A stretch of DNA of 5,551 nt from Candidatus Solincola jinzensis (GTDB taxonomy: Bacteria; Actinomycetota; Geothermincolia; Geothermincolales; RBG-13-55-18). Every line of letters begins with the position of its first letter. The stretch's first letter is position 1. The notes under the pieces were generated by a model. That model had not been told where the DNA came from and did no database searches. It saw only the letters and a list, made by a program, of their open reading frames with translations. The stretch spans positions 1 through 5,551 of the forward strand of contig JACVJG010000230.1 of NCBI GenBank assembly GCA_015711875.1. The letters run 5' to 3'. Of the stretch, positions 1 through 4,514 are shown piece after piece. The position numbers were made by a program, and so were the translations under genes.

Positions 1-70
1 GGGGTATCGCAAGTAAATCATGAAATGCTTACGAAGATGCGCCAAAGTAACGCAGAGGGCTAGCTTTGGC
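1..70 (+). other. Possible 3' end of an upstream gene, or a structured RNA
   Basis: Frame 1 is open from the window edge to a TAG at 61-63, giving 20 residues ending MRQSNAEG, which could be the C-terminus of a gene cut by the edge. The same stretch can also fold into two adjacent hairpins. In the first, CGCA 8-11 pairs with TGCG 38-41, GTAA 13-16 with TTAC 29-32, and CAT 19-21 with ATG 25-27. In the second, GCCAAAG 41-47 pairs with CTTTGGC 64-70 around a 16-nt loop. I compared it with the c-di-GMP-I (GEMM) riboswitch pattern and it lacks the conserved blocks. No family is recognised, and both readings are weak. Confidence 0.25.
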
Positions 71-87
71 AAGGTATCCATTTTGTT

Positions 88-108
88 AAGCGAAAGGCTT
101 TTTTATTT
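88..108 (+). terminator. Weak intrinsic terminator candidate
   Basis: AAGC 88-91 and GCTT 97-100 form a 4-bp stem with a GAAAG loop, running into a T tract (99-104, then TTT at 106-108). The T tract is good but the stem is very short. It would end whatever is transcribed through positions 1-87. Confidence 0.3.
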
Positions 109-123
109 GCGGGAGGAAAGAGA

Positions 124-168
124 ATGAAGAAAAATGGGTTGACAAATATTGTTTTTCAGTTATATTAA
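124..168 (+). CDS. 14-codon reading frame with a strong ribosome binding site
   Basis: GGGAGG at 111-116 lies 7 nt before an ATG at 124, followed by 14 codons (MKKNGLTNIVFQLY) and TAA at 166-168. The ribosome binding site is as good as that of any real gene here, but the product is tiny and resembles nothing I know. It could be a leader peptide or the remains of a decayed gene. The -35 and -10 elements of the next promoter (139-166) lie inside it. The site may be coincidence in purine-rich DNA. Confidence 0.2.
   Translation: MKKNGLTNIVFQLY
139..166 (+). promoter_or_regulatory. Sigma70-type promoter for the 56-residue protein
   Basis: A perfect -35 box TTGACA (139-144) and a near-perfect -10 box TATATT (161-166) are 16 nt apart, in AT-rich DNA. 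Transcription should start near 173, giving a leader of about 50 nt before the ATG at 226. A second -10-like TATAAT at 186-191 has no matching -35. This is the best promoter match in the window. Confidence 0.55.
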
Positions 169-213
169 TGTTGAATATGTTAAATTATAATATTATTGTT
201 AAACAAGAGTAAC

Positions 214-222
214 GAGGTGATC
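214..222 (+). promoter_or_regulatory. Ribosome binding site that sets the start of the 56-residue protein
   Basis: GAGGTGATC is exactly complementary to the GATCACCTC near the 3' end of bacterial 16S rRNA. Its AGG core ends 8 nt before ATG 226. The match favours ATG 226 over the in-frame TTG at 196, which has no such site. Confidence 0.6.
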
Positions 223-225
223 GGC

Positions 226-396
226 ATGAGGGAAAAGGGTATCAGCTTGGACGATTTCTTCTGGTGCGACGAGCTTCATGTGCTGCGCGAGATCAGGGAC
301 GGAGAATCACTTGAGCTCAGGGGTTTCAAGGGGTACTGCGGTAAAATGCGCAAGGACATAGATGACTCCTTCTGCCACCGTTGCTTTTTGCACTGA
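226..396 (+). CDS. Small cysteine-containing protein, unknown function (56 aa)
   Basis: I do not recognise this protein. The start is set by a 9-nt perfect ribosome binding site at 214-222, and a strong promoter lies just upstream. Codon use (GAG, CTG, GGC, AAG) resembles the other genes here and contrasts with the AT-rich DNA before it, so it is probably real. The product is charged and has four cysteines (C14, C38, C50, C53), with a C-terminal FCHRCF motif (CxxC) plus H51 and H56. C38 with C50/C53 could bind a metal, but the spacing fits no named zinc finger. There is no signal peptide or membrane segment. It is probably transcribed alone: 276 nt, with hairpins, separate it from the next gene. 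Confidence 0.6.
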   Translation: MREKGISLDDFFWCDELHVLREIRDGESLELRGFKGYCGKMRKDIDDSFCHRCFLH

Positions 397-427
397 ATAG
401 CCTCATCGCATCTCGTCCTTCAACCGG

Positions 428-455
428 GTCGGGGCGGCGGGATCGCCGCTCCGAC
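428..455 (+). other. GC-rich 11-bp stem-loop after the 56-residue gene
   Basis: Positions 428-438 pair with 445-455 over 11 bp, including one G-U pair, around a 6-nt loop (GGGATC). It lies 31 nt after the stop codon. No T tract follows, so it is not a standard intrinsic terminator. It may protect the 3' end of the mRNA or act in rho-dependent termination. Confidence 0.4.
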
Positions 456-551
456 GCCTATTCTGGACGCTATACGAGCAGTAGAAACAGCATGACGCCA
501 GTCGGGACGATTCATTGTTTTTTGTGTCTTGGCGGCTTTGTATGAATGGTA

Positions 552-572
552 CATGGCGTTGCGCCTGTTTTT
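552..572 (+). terminator. Weak intrinsic terminator candidate
   Basis: GGCG 555-558 pairs with CGCC 562-565 around TTG. CA 552-553 and TG 566-567 can extend the stem past a bulged T. Five T residues follow (568-572). It would insulate the ATPase gene from upstream transcription. Confidence 0.3.
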
Positions 573-602
573 GAGCCGTGGTGCTCATGCGGAGTATTGC
601 GG

Positions 603-630
603 TTTAAGTAAACGTTCCATAGTGTAAAAT
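603..630 (+). promoter_or_regulatory. Candidate promoter for the KaiC-like ATPase pair
   Basis: A good -10 box TAAAAT (625-630) lies 16 nt after a poor -35, TTTAAG (603-608). The -35 sits in a small dyad, GTTTA-AG-TAAAC (602-613), which could be an operator. Transcription would begin near 637, leaving a leader of about 36 nt. The poor -35 would fit an activated or weak promoter. Confidence 0.3.
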
Positions 631-654
631 AATGCATGTACCATACGTTTCTGG

Positions 655-661
655 AAGGAGG
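655..661 (+). promoter_or_regulatory. Ribosome binding site for the TTG-started ATPase gene
   Basis: AAGGAGG is a full-strength site, 11 nt before TTG 673, slightly longer than ideal. No ATG or GTG lies at a suitable distance, so this site selects the TTG. GGAG 657-660 can pair with CTCC 666-669 in a 4-bp hairpin that partly hides the site. Confidence 0.55.
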
Positions 662-672
662 CTAGCTCCATC

Positions 673-1464
673 TTGGGCGGACAGGGATCAGTAGAAACAG
701 ACAACAGAAGGGTGCCCACCGGGATAACTGGCCTGGATGAGATGCTGGGGGGCGGCCTGCTCTTTAACTCCGTGGCGGTGGTTAAGGGCGCCCCTGGCAC
801 AGGCAAGAGCTGCATCGGCATGGAATTCATATCCAGGGGAGCGAGGGAATTCCAGGAGCCGGGGCTGATCATAACTTTCGAGGAGTTCCCTAGACAACTA
901 TACCGCGATGCCCTGTCCATTGGGTTTGACCTGCGGGAGCTGGAAAAGGCCGGAAAGCTGCGTACCATCTTCACTACCCCGGGGGTTTTCCTGCGCGAGA
1001 TCCAGCAGCCGGGAGGCATATTCGACCGTACCATAGAGGAGATATCGGCTCAGCGGGTTTTCGTCGATTCCATGACCCAGTTGGAGCGCATTACCCAGGA
1101 TCCGGTCCAATTGCGTGAGATAATGTATACTTTCCTTAACGGCTTGCTGCGCTACGAGATCACCGCTGTGGTCACGCAGGAAGACGCGTTTATAACCGGC
1201 AACATGTCTGTGGCCGAGGCCGGGCTTTCCTACATCGTAGACACCATAATACAATTGCGTTACGTTGAGATAAGTTCCAGTATCGACCGCGCCCTTTTCG
1301 TACTAAAGCATCGCGCTTCCGATCACGACAAACGCATCAGACGTATGTCCATAACCCCGCAAGGAGTGAAGGTGGAAGCGTCTTTCGAGGGGCGCGAGGG
1401 CATATTGAGCGGCAACCCGCATGTTACCAGGAGGCTCAAAAAGGCCGAGGAGTTTTTCAGATAA
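673..1464 (+). CDS. Single-domain KaiC/RAD55-type ATPase (263 aa)
   Basis: This is a RecA-fold ATPase of the KaiC superfamily, cytoplasmic and expected to form hexamer-like rings. Visible motifs are the N-terminal TGITGLDEMLGGGL (16-29), Walker A GAPGTGKS (39-46), the catalytic glutamate pair in ITFEEFP (E70, E71), Walker B RVFVDS with D132, and the KaiC signature KHRASDHDK (212-220) before the last strands. Only one KaiC domain is present, about half of cyanobacterial KaiC, so no circadian role is implied; such proteins are usually seen as signalling ATPases. Translation starts at TTG 673, chosen by AAGGAGG at 655-661. The winged-helix gene follows after 30 nt and probably shares its transcript. 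The family call is firm; the cellular role is unknown. Confidence 0.92.
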   Translation: MGGQGSVETDNRRVPTGITGLDEMLGGGLLFNSVAVVKGAPGTGKSCIGMEFISRGAREFQEPGLIITFEEFPRQLYRDALSIGFDLRELEKAGKLRTIFTTPGVFLREIQQPGGIFDRTIEEISAQRVFVDSMTQLERITQDPVQLREIMYTFLNGLLRYEITAVVTQEDAFITGNMSVAEAGLSYIVDTIIQLRYVEISSSIDRALFVLKHRASDHDKRIRRMSITPQGVKVEASFEGREGILSGNPHVTRRLKKAEEFFR

Positions 1465-1494
1465 GGGGCTGGGAAAACGGGGTGGAAACAAGGC

Positions 1495-1860
1495 ATGATT
1501 GACTTCGAGAACCTCGACCATCAGGTCGGACATTTCGTGGAAGAATACGTGGATTCCTTTATCACCTGGGATCTTATACTCTTTTTCCACGAGAATCCCT
1601 ACACCGTGGGATCGCCCTCGAGCATCGCCATGAGCATCGGGAGACTGGGTTCGGATATAGAGCCTTACCTGGAGAGACTGGCGGAAAAAGGAGTGTTGGC
1701 GCATGAGTTCAGGGCCGGGAACGGGGCGGAGACCATATACGCTTACCGGCCTGACCCGGAATTCGAGAAAATGGTCATCGATTTCAAGCGGGCGCTCAAG
1801 GACAGGGCGAGCAGGTTGATCATCGTGAGCAAGGTGTTGCAGAAGGAGGCCAGGAAGTAG
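1495..1860 (+). CDS. Winged-helix protein paired with the KaiC-like ATPase (121 aa)
   Basis: This is a probable winged helix-turn-helix protein, assigned from its pattern rather than a recognised family. Helix 1 is about 22-34 (TWDLILFFHENP), helix 2 about 41-49 (SSIAMSIGR), the recognition helix about 52-65 (DIEPYLERLAEKG), and the wing about 67-84 (VLAHEF to YAYRP). The spacing resembles MarR/ArsR-type domains. A charged C-terminal helix (about 87-120) may mediate dimerisation or contact the ATPase. No metal or ligand site is evident. The start ATG 1495 has a GGGGTGG ribosome binding site at 1479-1485. The gene begins 30 nt after the ATPase, so the two are probably co-expressed. It may bind DNA as the output of the ATPase, or be an adaptor without DNA binding. 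Confidence 0.8.
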   Translation: MIDFENLDHQVGHFVEEYVDSFITWDLILFFHENPYTVGSPSSIAMSIGRLGSDIEPYLERLAEKGVLAHEFRAGNGAETIYAYRPDPEFEKMVIDFKRALKDRASRLIIVSKVLQKEARK

Positions 1861-1904
1861 GGAGAACAGCCTCAAATCGAGAGCATAGCCACGGCCTGTC
1901 TGTC

Positions 1905-1933
1905 TTGAGAACCGCTTCGGGTGATGGTAAAAT
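1905..1933 (+). promoter_or_regulatory. Promoter of tRNA-Gly
   Basis: TTGAGA (1905-1910) and TAAAAT (1928-1933) are 17 nt apart, placing the start near 1940, about 10 nt before the mature tRNA. GTGATG (1921-1926) and CATCAC (1935-1940) form a dyad that encloses the -10 box. Confidence 0.6.
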
Positions 1934-1949
1934 TCATCACGTAAGGAAT

Positions 1950-2025
1950 GCGGAAGTGGCTCAGTTGGTAGAGCATCACCTTGCCAAGGTGAGGGTCGCG
2001 GGTTCGAATCCCGTCTTCCGCTCCA
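1950..2025 (+). tRNA. tRNA-Gly (anticodon GCC)
   Basis: A complete 76-nt cloverleaf. The acceptor stem GCGGAAG pairs with CTTCCGC, the anticodon stem TCACC/GGTGA encloses loop TTGCCAA with anticodon GCC at 1983-1985, and the T loop is TTCGAAT. The T-stem end pair is a G-U wobble. The discriminator is T (2022), as usual for bacterial tRNA-Gly, and CCA is encoded at 2023-2025. It reads GGC and, by wobble, GGU. It has its own promoter and terminator. Confidence 0.97.
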
Positions 2026-2033
2026 GACATACG

Positions 2034-2060
2034 GGTAGGCGCACAAACGCCTACCTTTTT
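2034..2060 (+). terminator. Intrinsic terminator after tRNA-Gly
   Basis: GGTAGGCG 2034-2041 and CGCCTACC 2048-2055 form a perfect 8-bp stem with a CACAAA loop, followed by TTTTT (2056-2060). It begins 9 nt after the encoded CCA. Confidence 0.85.
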
Positions 2061-2089
2061 GGCGATGGAGCATGAGCTTTACGCTTCGA

Positions 2090-2163
2090 GGCGGCGTGGC
2101 CAAGTGGTAAGGCAAAGGTCTGCAAAACCTTGATCACCGGTTCAAATCCGGTCGCCGCCTCCA
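2090..2163 (+). tRNA. tRNA-Cys (anticodon GCA)
   Basis: A complete 74-nt cloverleaf. The acceptor stem GGCGGCG pairs with CGCCGCC, the anticodon stem AAGGT/ACCTT encloses loop CTGCAAA with anticodon GCA at 2122-2124, and the T stem ACCGG/CCGGT is perfect. The discriminator T (2160) is the identity base required by CysRS, and CCA is encoded at 2161-2163. It reads UGC and UGU. Only 29 nt separate it from the preceding terminator, and no convincing promoter is visible there. Confidence 0.97.
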
Positions 2164-2172
2164 GTCGCTTAC

Positions 2173-2198
2173 GGCCCCTTAAAGGGGCCTTTCGTTTT
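2173..2198 (+). terminator. Intrinsic terminator after tRNA-Cys
   Basis: GGCCCCT 2173-2179 and AGGGGCC 2183-2189 form a perfect 7-bp GC stem with a 3-nt loop, followed by a T-rich run (TTTCGTTTT, 2190-2198). On the minus strand no T tract follows, so it does not obviously end the convergent protease transcript. Confidence 0.8.
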
Positions 2199-2301
2199 GG
2201 CGCTTTCTTCAAGGAGTTCCCGTTTTGAAGCAATGTTCCTGCCGACCACAAAAGGCAGCTTTGCGCCATCCGCGTGCTTTGGGAACCGGGTATCGGCTTT
2301 T

Positions 2302-3411
2302 TTACAAAACCGAGGAGGGTGGCCGCATACTGGGAAGCGCGCCAAAGCATATGGCAGGGAAGGAGTCTCTAAGCTTCTTCATGCGGCTGGCCATGGTGGG
2401 CTGGGTCCCGAAAGGATTGTAGGAAGTATAGTCGGCCACGGGATGAAAAAGAAGGGCGTCGAAACAGGCTGGGAGTATCATCACATCCCGCACGTCCTCA
2501 GCGGCGTGCTTGACGGCGAGATATATGCTCTCGGGGTCACGGGTTAGGTAGGCGGCTTGAAGGTCGGCGTTATATTCGCGCCGGCGGTCGAGGAACAGTT
2601 GAAGCAGCTTGTGCATGAGAGGTGGTAGAGACGTTGCGAAGAGCAGGAAGAGAAGGAAGAAGACGACCAGGATATCAGCTCGACTGGCGGAATAATGGCG
2701 CCCAAACTCTTCCGCGACCATCTTATCGCCACCAAAGATGCTGACAAGCACGAAGAAGGTGGTCGCGAGGCTGACCAGGAAAGCAAAGATACCGGCAAGG
2801 CGCAAAGGGTTTTCGCCGCTCATAGTGGCGCCCTTGACCATTTTGCGCATGGCCCGGCGCCCCGTGAGGCGCAGCATCACGGTATAAAGGCCGGCGTCGC
2901 CCGCCAGCATGTGCGATATCTCGTGCGCCATTATCGCTACCCTCTCCCTCTCCGGAAGCTTTTCCACGATGCCGCTGGTGGCGAAAAGAGCGAAAGAGCC
3001 ATCCGGCAACGAGAGGCTGAATGCGTTGATGTCCGCGTTGGGGATGCAGAAGAGCCTGACTCGAGCCCGCATCCCCGCAGCCAGCCTGGCGGCGTCCAGA
3101 GCCTCGCAAAGCCGGATGTCGGTTTCCCAGGGGGGGATAGTCACAAGGCTTCTGAAGATCCAGCGCCCGCCCAGAGCAAAACGAAGGGAGGCATAGAGCA
3201 GGAAAAGAAGCCAGAGCAGAGATAGCCAGAACCAGAATCCCGGGGAGGGGTCGGCGTCGCGCATGAAGAGATATACGATAAGGGCGGACAGACCGAAGGT
3301 AAAAAGAGCGTGGAGAGCAACCGCCGACGCAAGTCGCAGTCGGTTGCTCCTCATCTGTACGTACAGGTCGCCCTTGCGCTTTATATCCATGATGACTATA
3401 TCGGTAAACAT
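2302..3411 (-). CDS. Membrane-bound M48 family zinc metalloprotease (369 aa)
   Basis: An HtpX/Ste24-like peptidase of family M48, expected in the cytoplasmic membrane and probably acting on damaged or regulated membrane proteins. The zinc site is HEISH (H163, E164 as base, H167), with a third ligand E279 in RREYNAD (277-283). NAFS (129-132) before the active site and FGTQPTMASRMKKL near the end also fit M48. Likely membrane segments are about 27-50, 58-80, 205-227 and 246-268, the usual four-helix layout. It is longer than typical HtpX (about 280-300), so orthology is not claimed. The start is uncertain: none of the ATGs at 3411, 3390 or 3354 has a good ribosome binding site. The last (350 aa, MRSNRLR then helix 1) gives the more usual short N-terminus. 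It is convergent with tRNA-Cys and divergent from tRNA-Val. Confidence 0.92.
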   Translation of the reverse strand: MFTDIVIMDIKRKGDLYVQMRSNRLRLASAVALHALFTFGLSALIVYLFMRDADPSPGFWFWLSLLWLLFLLYASLRFALGGRWIFRSLVTIPPWETDIRLCEALDAARLAAGMRARVRLFCIPNADINAFSLSLPDGSFALFATSGIVEKLPERERVAIMAHEISHMLAGDAGLYTVMLRLTGRRAMRKMVKGATMSGENPLRLAGIFAFLVSLATTFFVLVSIFGGDKMVAEEFGRHYSASRADILVVFFLLFLLFATSLPPLMHKLLQLFLDRRREYNADLQAAYLTRDPESIYLAVKHAAEDVRDVMILPACFDALLFHPVADYTSYNPFGTQPTMASRMKKLRDSFPAICFGALPSMRPPSSVL

Positions 3412-3624
3412 GAAGAATATATTCAGGGTGGATCACCCCGCGTTGTGCGCTGCAACACGTCCCTTCATCATGCGACAAGCCTTGGGGAATTCCCCCGCGG
3501 AGACGAAGAGCGCTGCTGTAATGCAATTACATCATTCTCATGGACCATACGAGTCTGGGCTAGGTAAAGGTTGTTCCGCAGGTGTTTTAAAGATGTGAGG
3601 GGAGGCGTAAACATCCGCCTCTTG

Positions 3625-3653
3625 TTGCCAAAGCCCAGAAAATCCCCCAAAAT
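3625..3653 (+). promoter_or_regulatory. Candidate promoter of tRNA-Val
   Basis: TTGCCA (3625-3630) and CAAAAT (3648-3653) are 17 nt apart, placing a start near 3660, about 5 nt before the mature tRNA. The -10 is only a 4 of 6 match. A 6-bp hairpin, GAGGCG 3602-3607 with CGCCTC 3616-3621, lies just upstream. Confidence 0.4.
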
Positions 3654-3664
3654 AATAGCGATGC

Positions 3665-3739
3665 GGGCGCGTAGCTCAGTGGGAGAGCGCTTCCTTGACG
3701 CGGAAGAGGTCGTGGGTTCAATCCCCTCCGCGCCCACCA
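3665..3739 (+). tRNA. tRNA-Val (anticodon GAC)
   Basis: A complete 75-nt cloverleaf. The acceptor stem GGGCGCG/CGCGCCC is perfect, the anticodon stem CTTCC/GGAAG encloses loop TTGACGC with anticodon GAC at 3697-3699, the discriminator is A (3736), and CCA is encoded at 3737-3739. It reads GUC and GUU. The T stem GTGGG/CCCTC has a T-T mismatch at 3713/3727 (positions 50-64); all else is normal, so the gene is probably functional. No terminator follows, so it may be processed from a longer transcript that continues into the zinc-ribbon and thrS genes. Confidence 0.95.
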
Positions 3740-3814
3740 CGAAAAAGCCAATCTGGCTGGTCATATATAAGGCGTCTTTAGGTTCCCGAAGGCATGGGAA
3801 GGGGTGGCGATAGG

Positions 3815-3842
3815 GCGCCGGGGTTCTTTTCGACCCCGGCGC
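3815..3842 (+). promoter_or_regulatory. 10-bp GC hairpin in the leader of the zinc-ribbon/thrS operon
   Basis: Positions 3815-3824 pair perfectly with 3833-3842 over 10 bp, nearly all G-C, around loop TCTTTTCG. It lies 75 nt after tRNA-Val and 78 nt before the ATG at 3921. A perfect stem this long is unlikely by chance. With no T tract after it, it is not a standard terminator. It may be an RNA processing or stability element, or part of a regulated leader. No T-box sequence is recognisable nearby. Confidence 0.5.
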
Positions 3843-3907
3843 GGCGTCATGAAGCCGCAGGGATCCGGACGCCTCCGCGTTTCGCAGGGCTCGGATATGA
3901 CGCTTTT

Positions 3908-3914
3908 GGAGGTG
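3908..3914 (+). promoter_or_regulatory. Ribosome binding site that sets the zinc-ribbon gene start
   Basis: GGAGGTG lies 6 nt before ATG 3921. The frame stays open upstream with ATGs at 3804, 3849 and 3897. Starting at 3804 would put the leader hairpin inside the gene, and this site together with the zinc ribbon starting at residue 2 favours 3921. Confidence 0.75.
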
Positions 3915-3920
3915 GCGGCG

Positions 3921-4514
3921 ATGAGGTGTCCGGAATGCCAGGCCGAGAACGCCGATGACGCCGGATTCTGCTCTCTTTGCTTCACTGTATTCAAAACCGC
4001 ATTGCGTTCACACGAGACGGAGGAAACGGCGCGACAGCTCAAGGAGGAGAACGAGGGCTCAAAGCTGCGCTGCCCGAGCTGCGGCGACCTGAGTCCCCTT
4101 GAAGCGCAGTTCTGCCTGAAATGTGGTTTTGTATTCGACGACCCTGCCTCCATCATGGTCAGCGGAGAAGAGGCGCGAGAGATCGAGCGTAGGCGGTCGG
4201 AGGCAAAAAAAGAAGAGAGCGCTGAGATGCCCCTTCCGCCCTTTGTGATGGCTCCTGGCATCGATGGGGGAGAGTTGATGCGAGACCTCGAATCAGCGAT
4301 GAGGAGGGGTCAAAGGCCTCGCCTGCAGGCTCGGGGAAGGGAGAACATAACCTATGCCATGAAGTTGCTTGCCCTCCTGGCTGACGAACTGCGTGTCAAA
4401 GGCATGGAAATGCTGATTGCTCCAGGCCTGATGGGAGAGAAGTCCACCGTGCATCTTGACGACGTGGAGCTGGAATTGATGCTTGAGATAAAGGAGCGGA
4501 GGGTTGAAGGTTAG
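3921..4514 (+). CDS. Protein with two tandem zinc ribbons, upstream of thrS (197 aa)
   Basis: The N-terminus carries two zinc ribbons with identical spacing: C3-x2-C6-x10-C17-x2-C20 and C51-x2-C54-x10-C65-x2-C68. Both share RCPxC and FCxxCxxVF, so they look like an internal duplication. A charged linker (about 80-102, EEAREIERRR and KKEES) follows, then a region at about 140-197, mostly helical, with no recognised domain. There is no membrane segment. ATG 3921 is chosen by GGAGGTG at 3908-3914. Its last 11 nt overlap the start of thrS, so the two are co-transcribed and probably translationally coupled. Double zinc ribbons bind nucleic acid or protein in many unrelated families, so the function is unknown; the context hints at a link to translation. 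Confidence 0.85.
   Translation: MRCPECQAENADDAGFCSLCFTVFKTALRSHETEETARQLKEENEGSKLRCPSCGDLSPLEAQFCLKCGFVFDDPASIMVSGEEAREIERRRSEAKKEESAEMPLPPFVMAPGIDGGELMRDLESAMRRGQRPRLQARGRENITYAMKLLALLADELRVKGMEMLIAPGLMGEKSTVHLDDVELELMLEIKERRVEG
4491..4496 (+). promoter_or_regulatory. Ribosome binding site of thrS inside the zinc-ribbon gene
   Basis: AAGGAG lies 7 nt before TTG 4504, inside the last codons of the upstream gene. It supports the TTG start, which gives the expected TGS N-terminus MKVRLAG. Confidence 0.7.

Larger units (their letters stand above)
546..644. repeat. Split 10-bp inverted repeat around the ATPase promoter region
   Basis: ATGGTACATG at 546-555 is the exact reverse complement of CATGTACCAT at 635-644, with 79 nt between. 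The arms bracket the weak terminator (552-572) and the candidate promoter (603-630). They could be two operator sites or could pair in RNA. About half a repeat of this kind is expected by chance in a window this size, so significance is limited. Confidence 0.3.

Noticed and set aside
1..80. c-di-GMP-I (GEMM) riboswitch
   Set aside because: Some short blocks look similar, but the conserved core and the GAAA-capped stem are not present in a consistent arrangement.
479..700. 12-bp direct repeat CAGTAGAAACAG at 479-490 and 689-700
   Set aside because: About one exact 12-bp pair is expected by chance in a window this size, one copy is coding, and the flanks do not match. There are no signs of a mobile element.
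1303..2115. Long minus-strand frame containing GRRDSNPRPSPWQGDALPTE
   Set aside because: This peptide is the well-known false translation of the antisense of a tRNA gene (tRNA-Gly here). The rest is antisense to the winged-helix gene and the end of the ATPase gene.
2051..2350. Minus-strand frame with AATGFEPVIKVLQTFALPLG
   Set aside because: It is the antisense of tRNA-Cys, another recurrent spurious protein pattern, and crosses two terminators.
3355..3366. Perfect palindrome CTGTACGTACAG next to a possible protease start
   Set aside because: About one 12-nt palindrome is expected by chance in this length, and it probably lies inside the coding region.
2723..3526. 267-codon minus-strand frame overlapping the protease
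   Set aside because: It is a shifted frame of the M48 gene; the protease frame has the HEISH and REYNAD motifs and membrane segments.
3741..3758. Terminator at AGCCA/TGGCT after tRNA-Val
   Set aside because: On the plus strand no T tract follows the 5-bp stem. The T tract lies on the minus side, where no gene is present to terminate.
3468..3764. Minus-strand frame with GAEGIEPTTSSASRKRSPTE
   Set aside because: It is the antisense of tRNA-Val, a classic spurious prediction, with no ribosome binding site or domain.
3804..3920. N-terminal extension of the zinc-ribbon protein
   Set aside because: The frame is open, but the ribosome binding site at 3908-3914 and the family-like RCPEC start favour ATG 3921, and the extension would translate the leader hairpin.
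3761..4261. 166-codon minus-strand frame
   Set aside because: It is antisense to the zinc-ribbon gene, which has a strong ribosome binding site and clear cysteine motifs; the minus frame has no recognisable domain.
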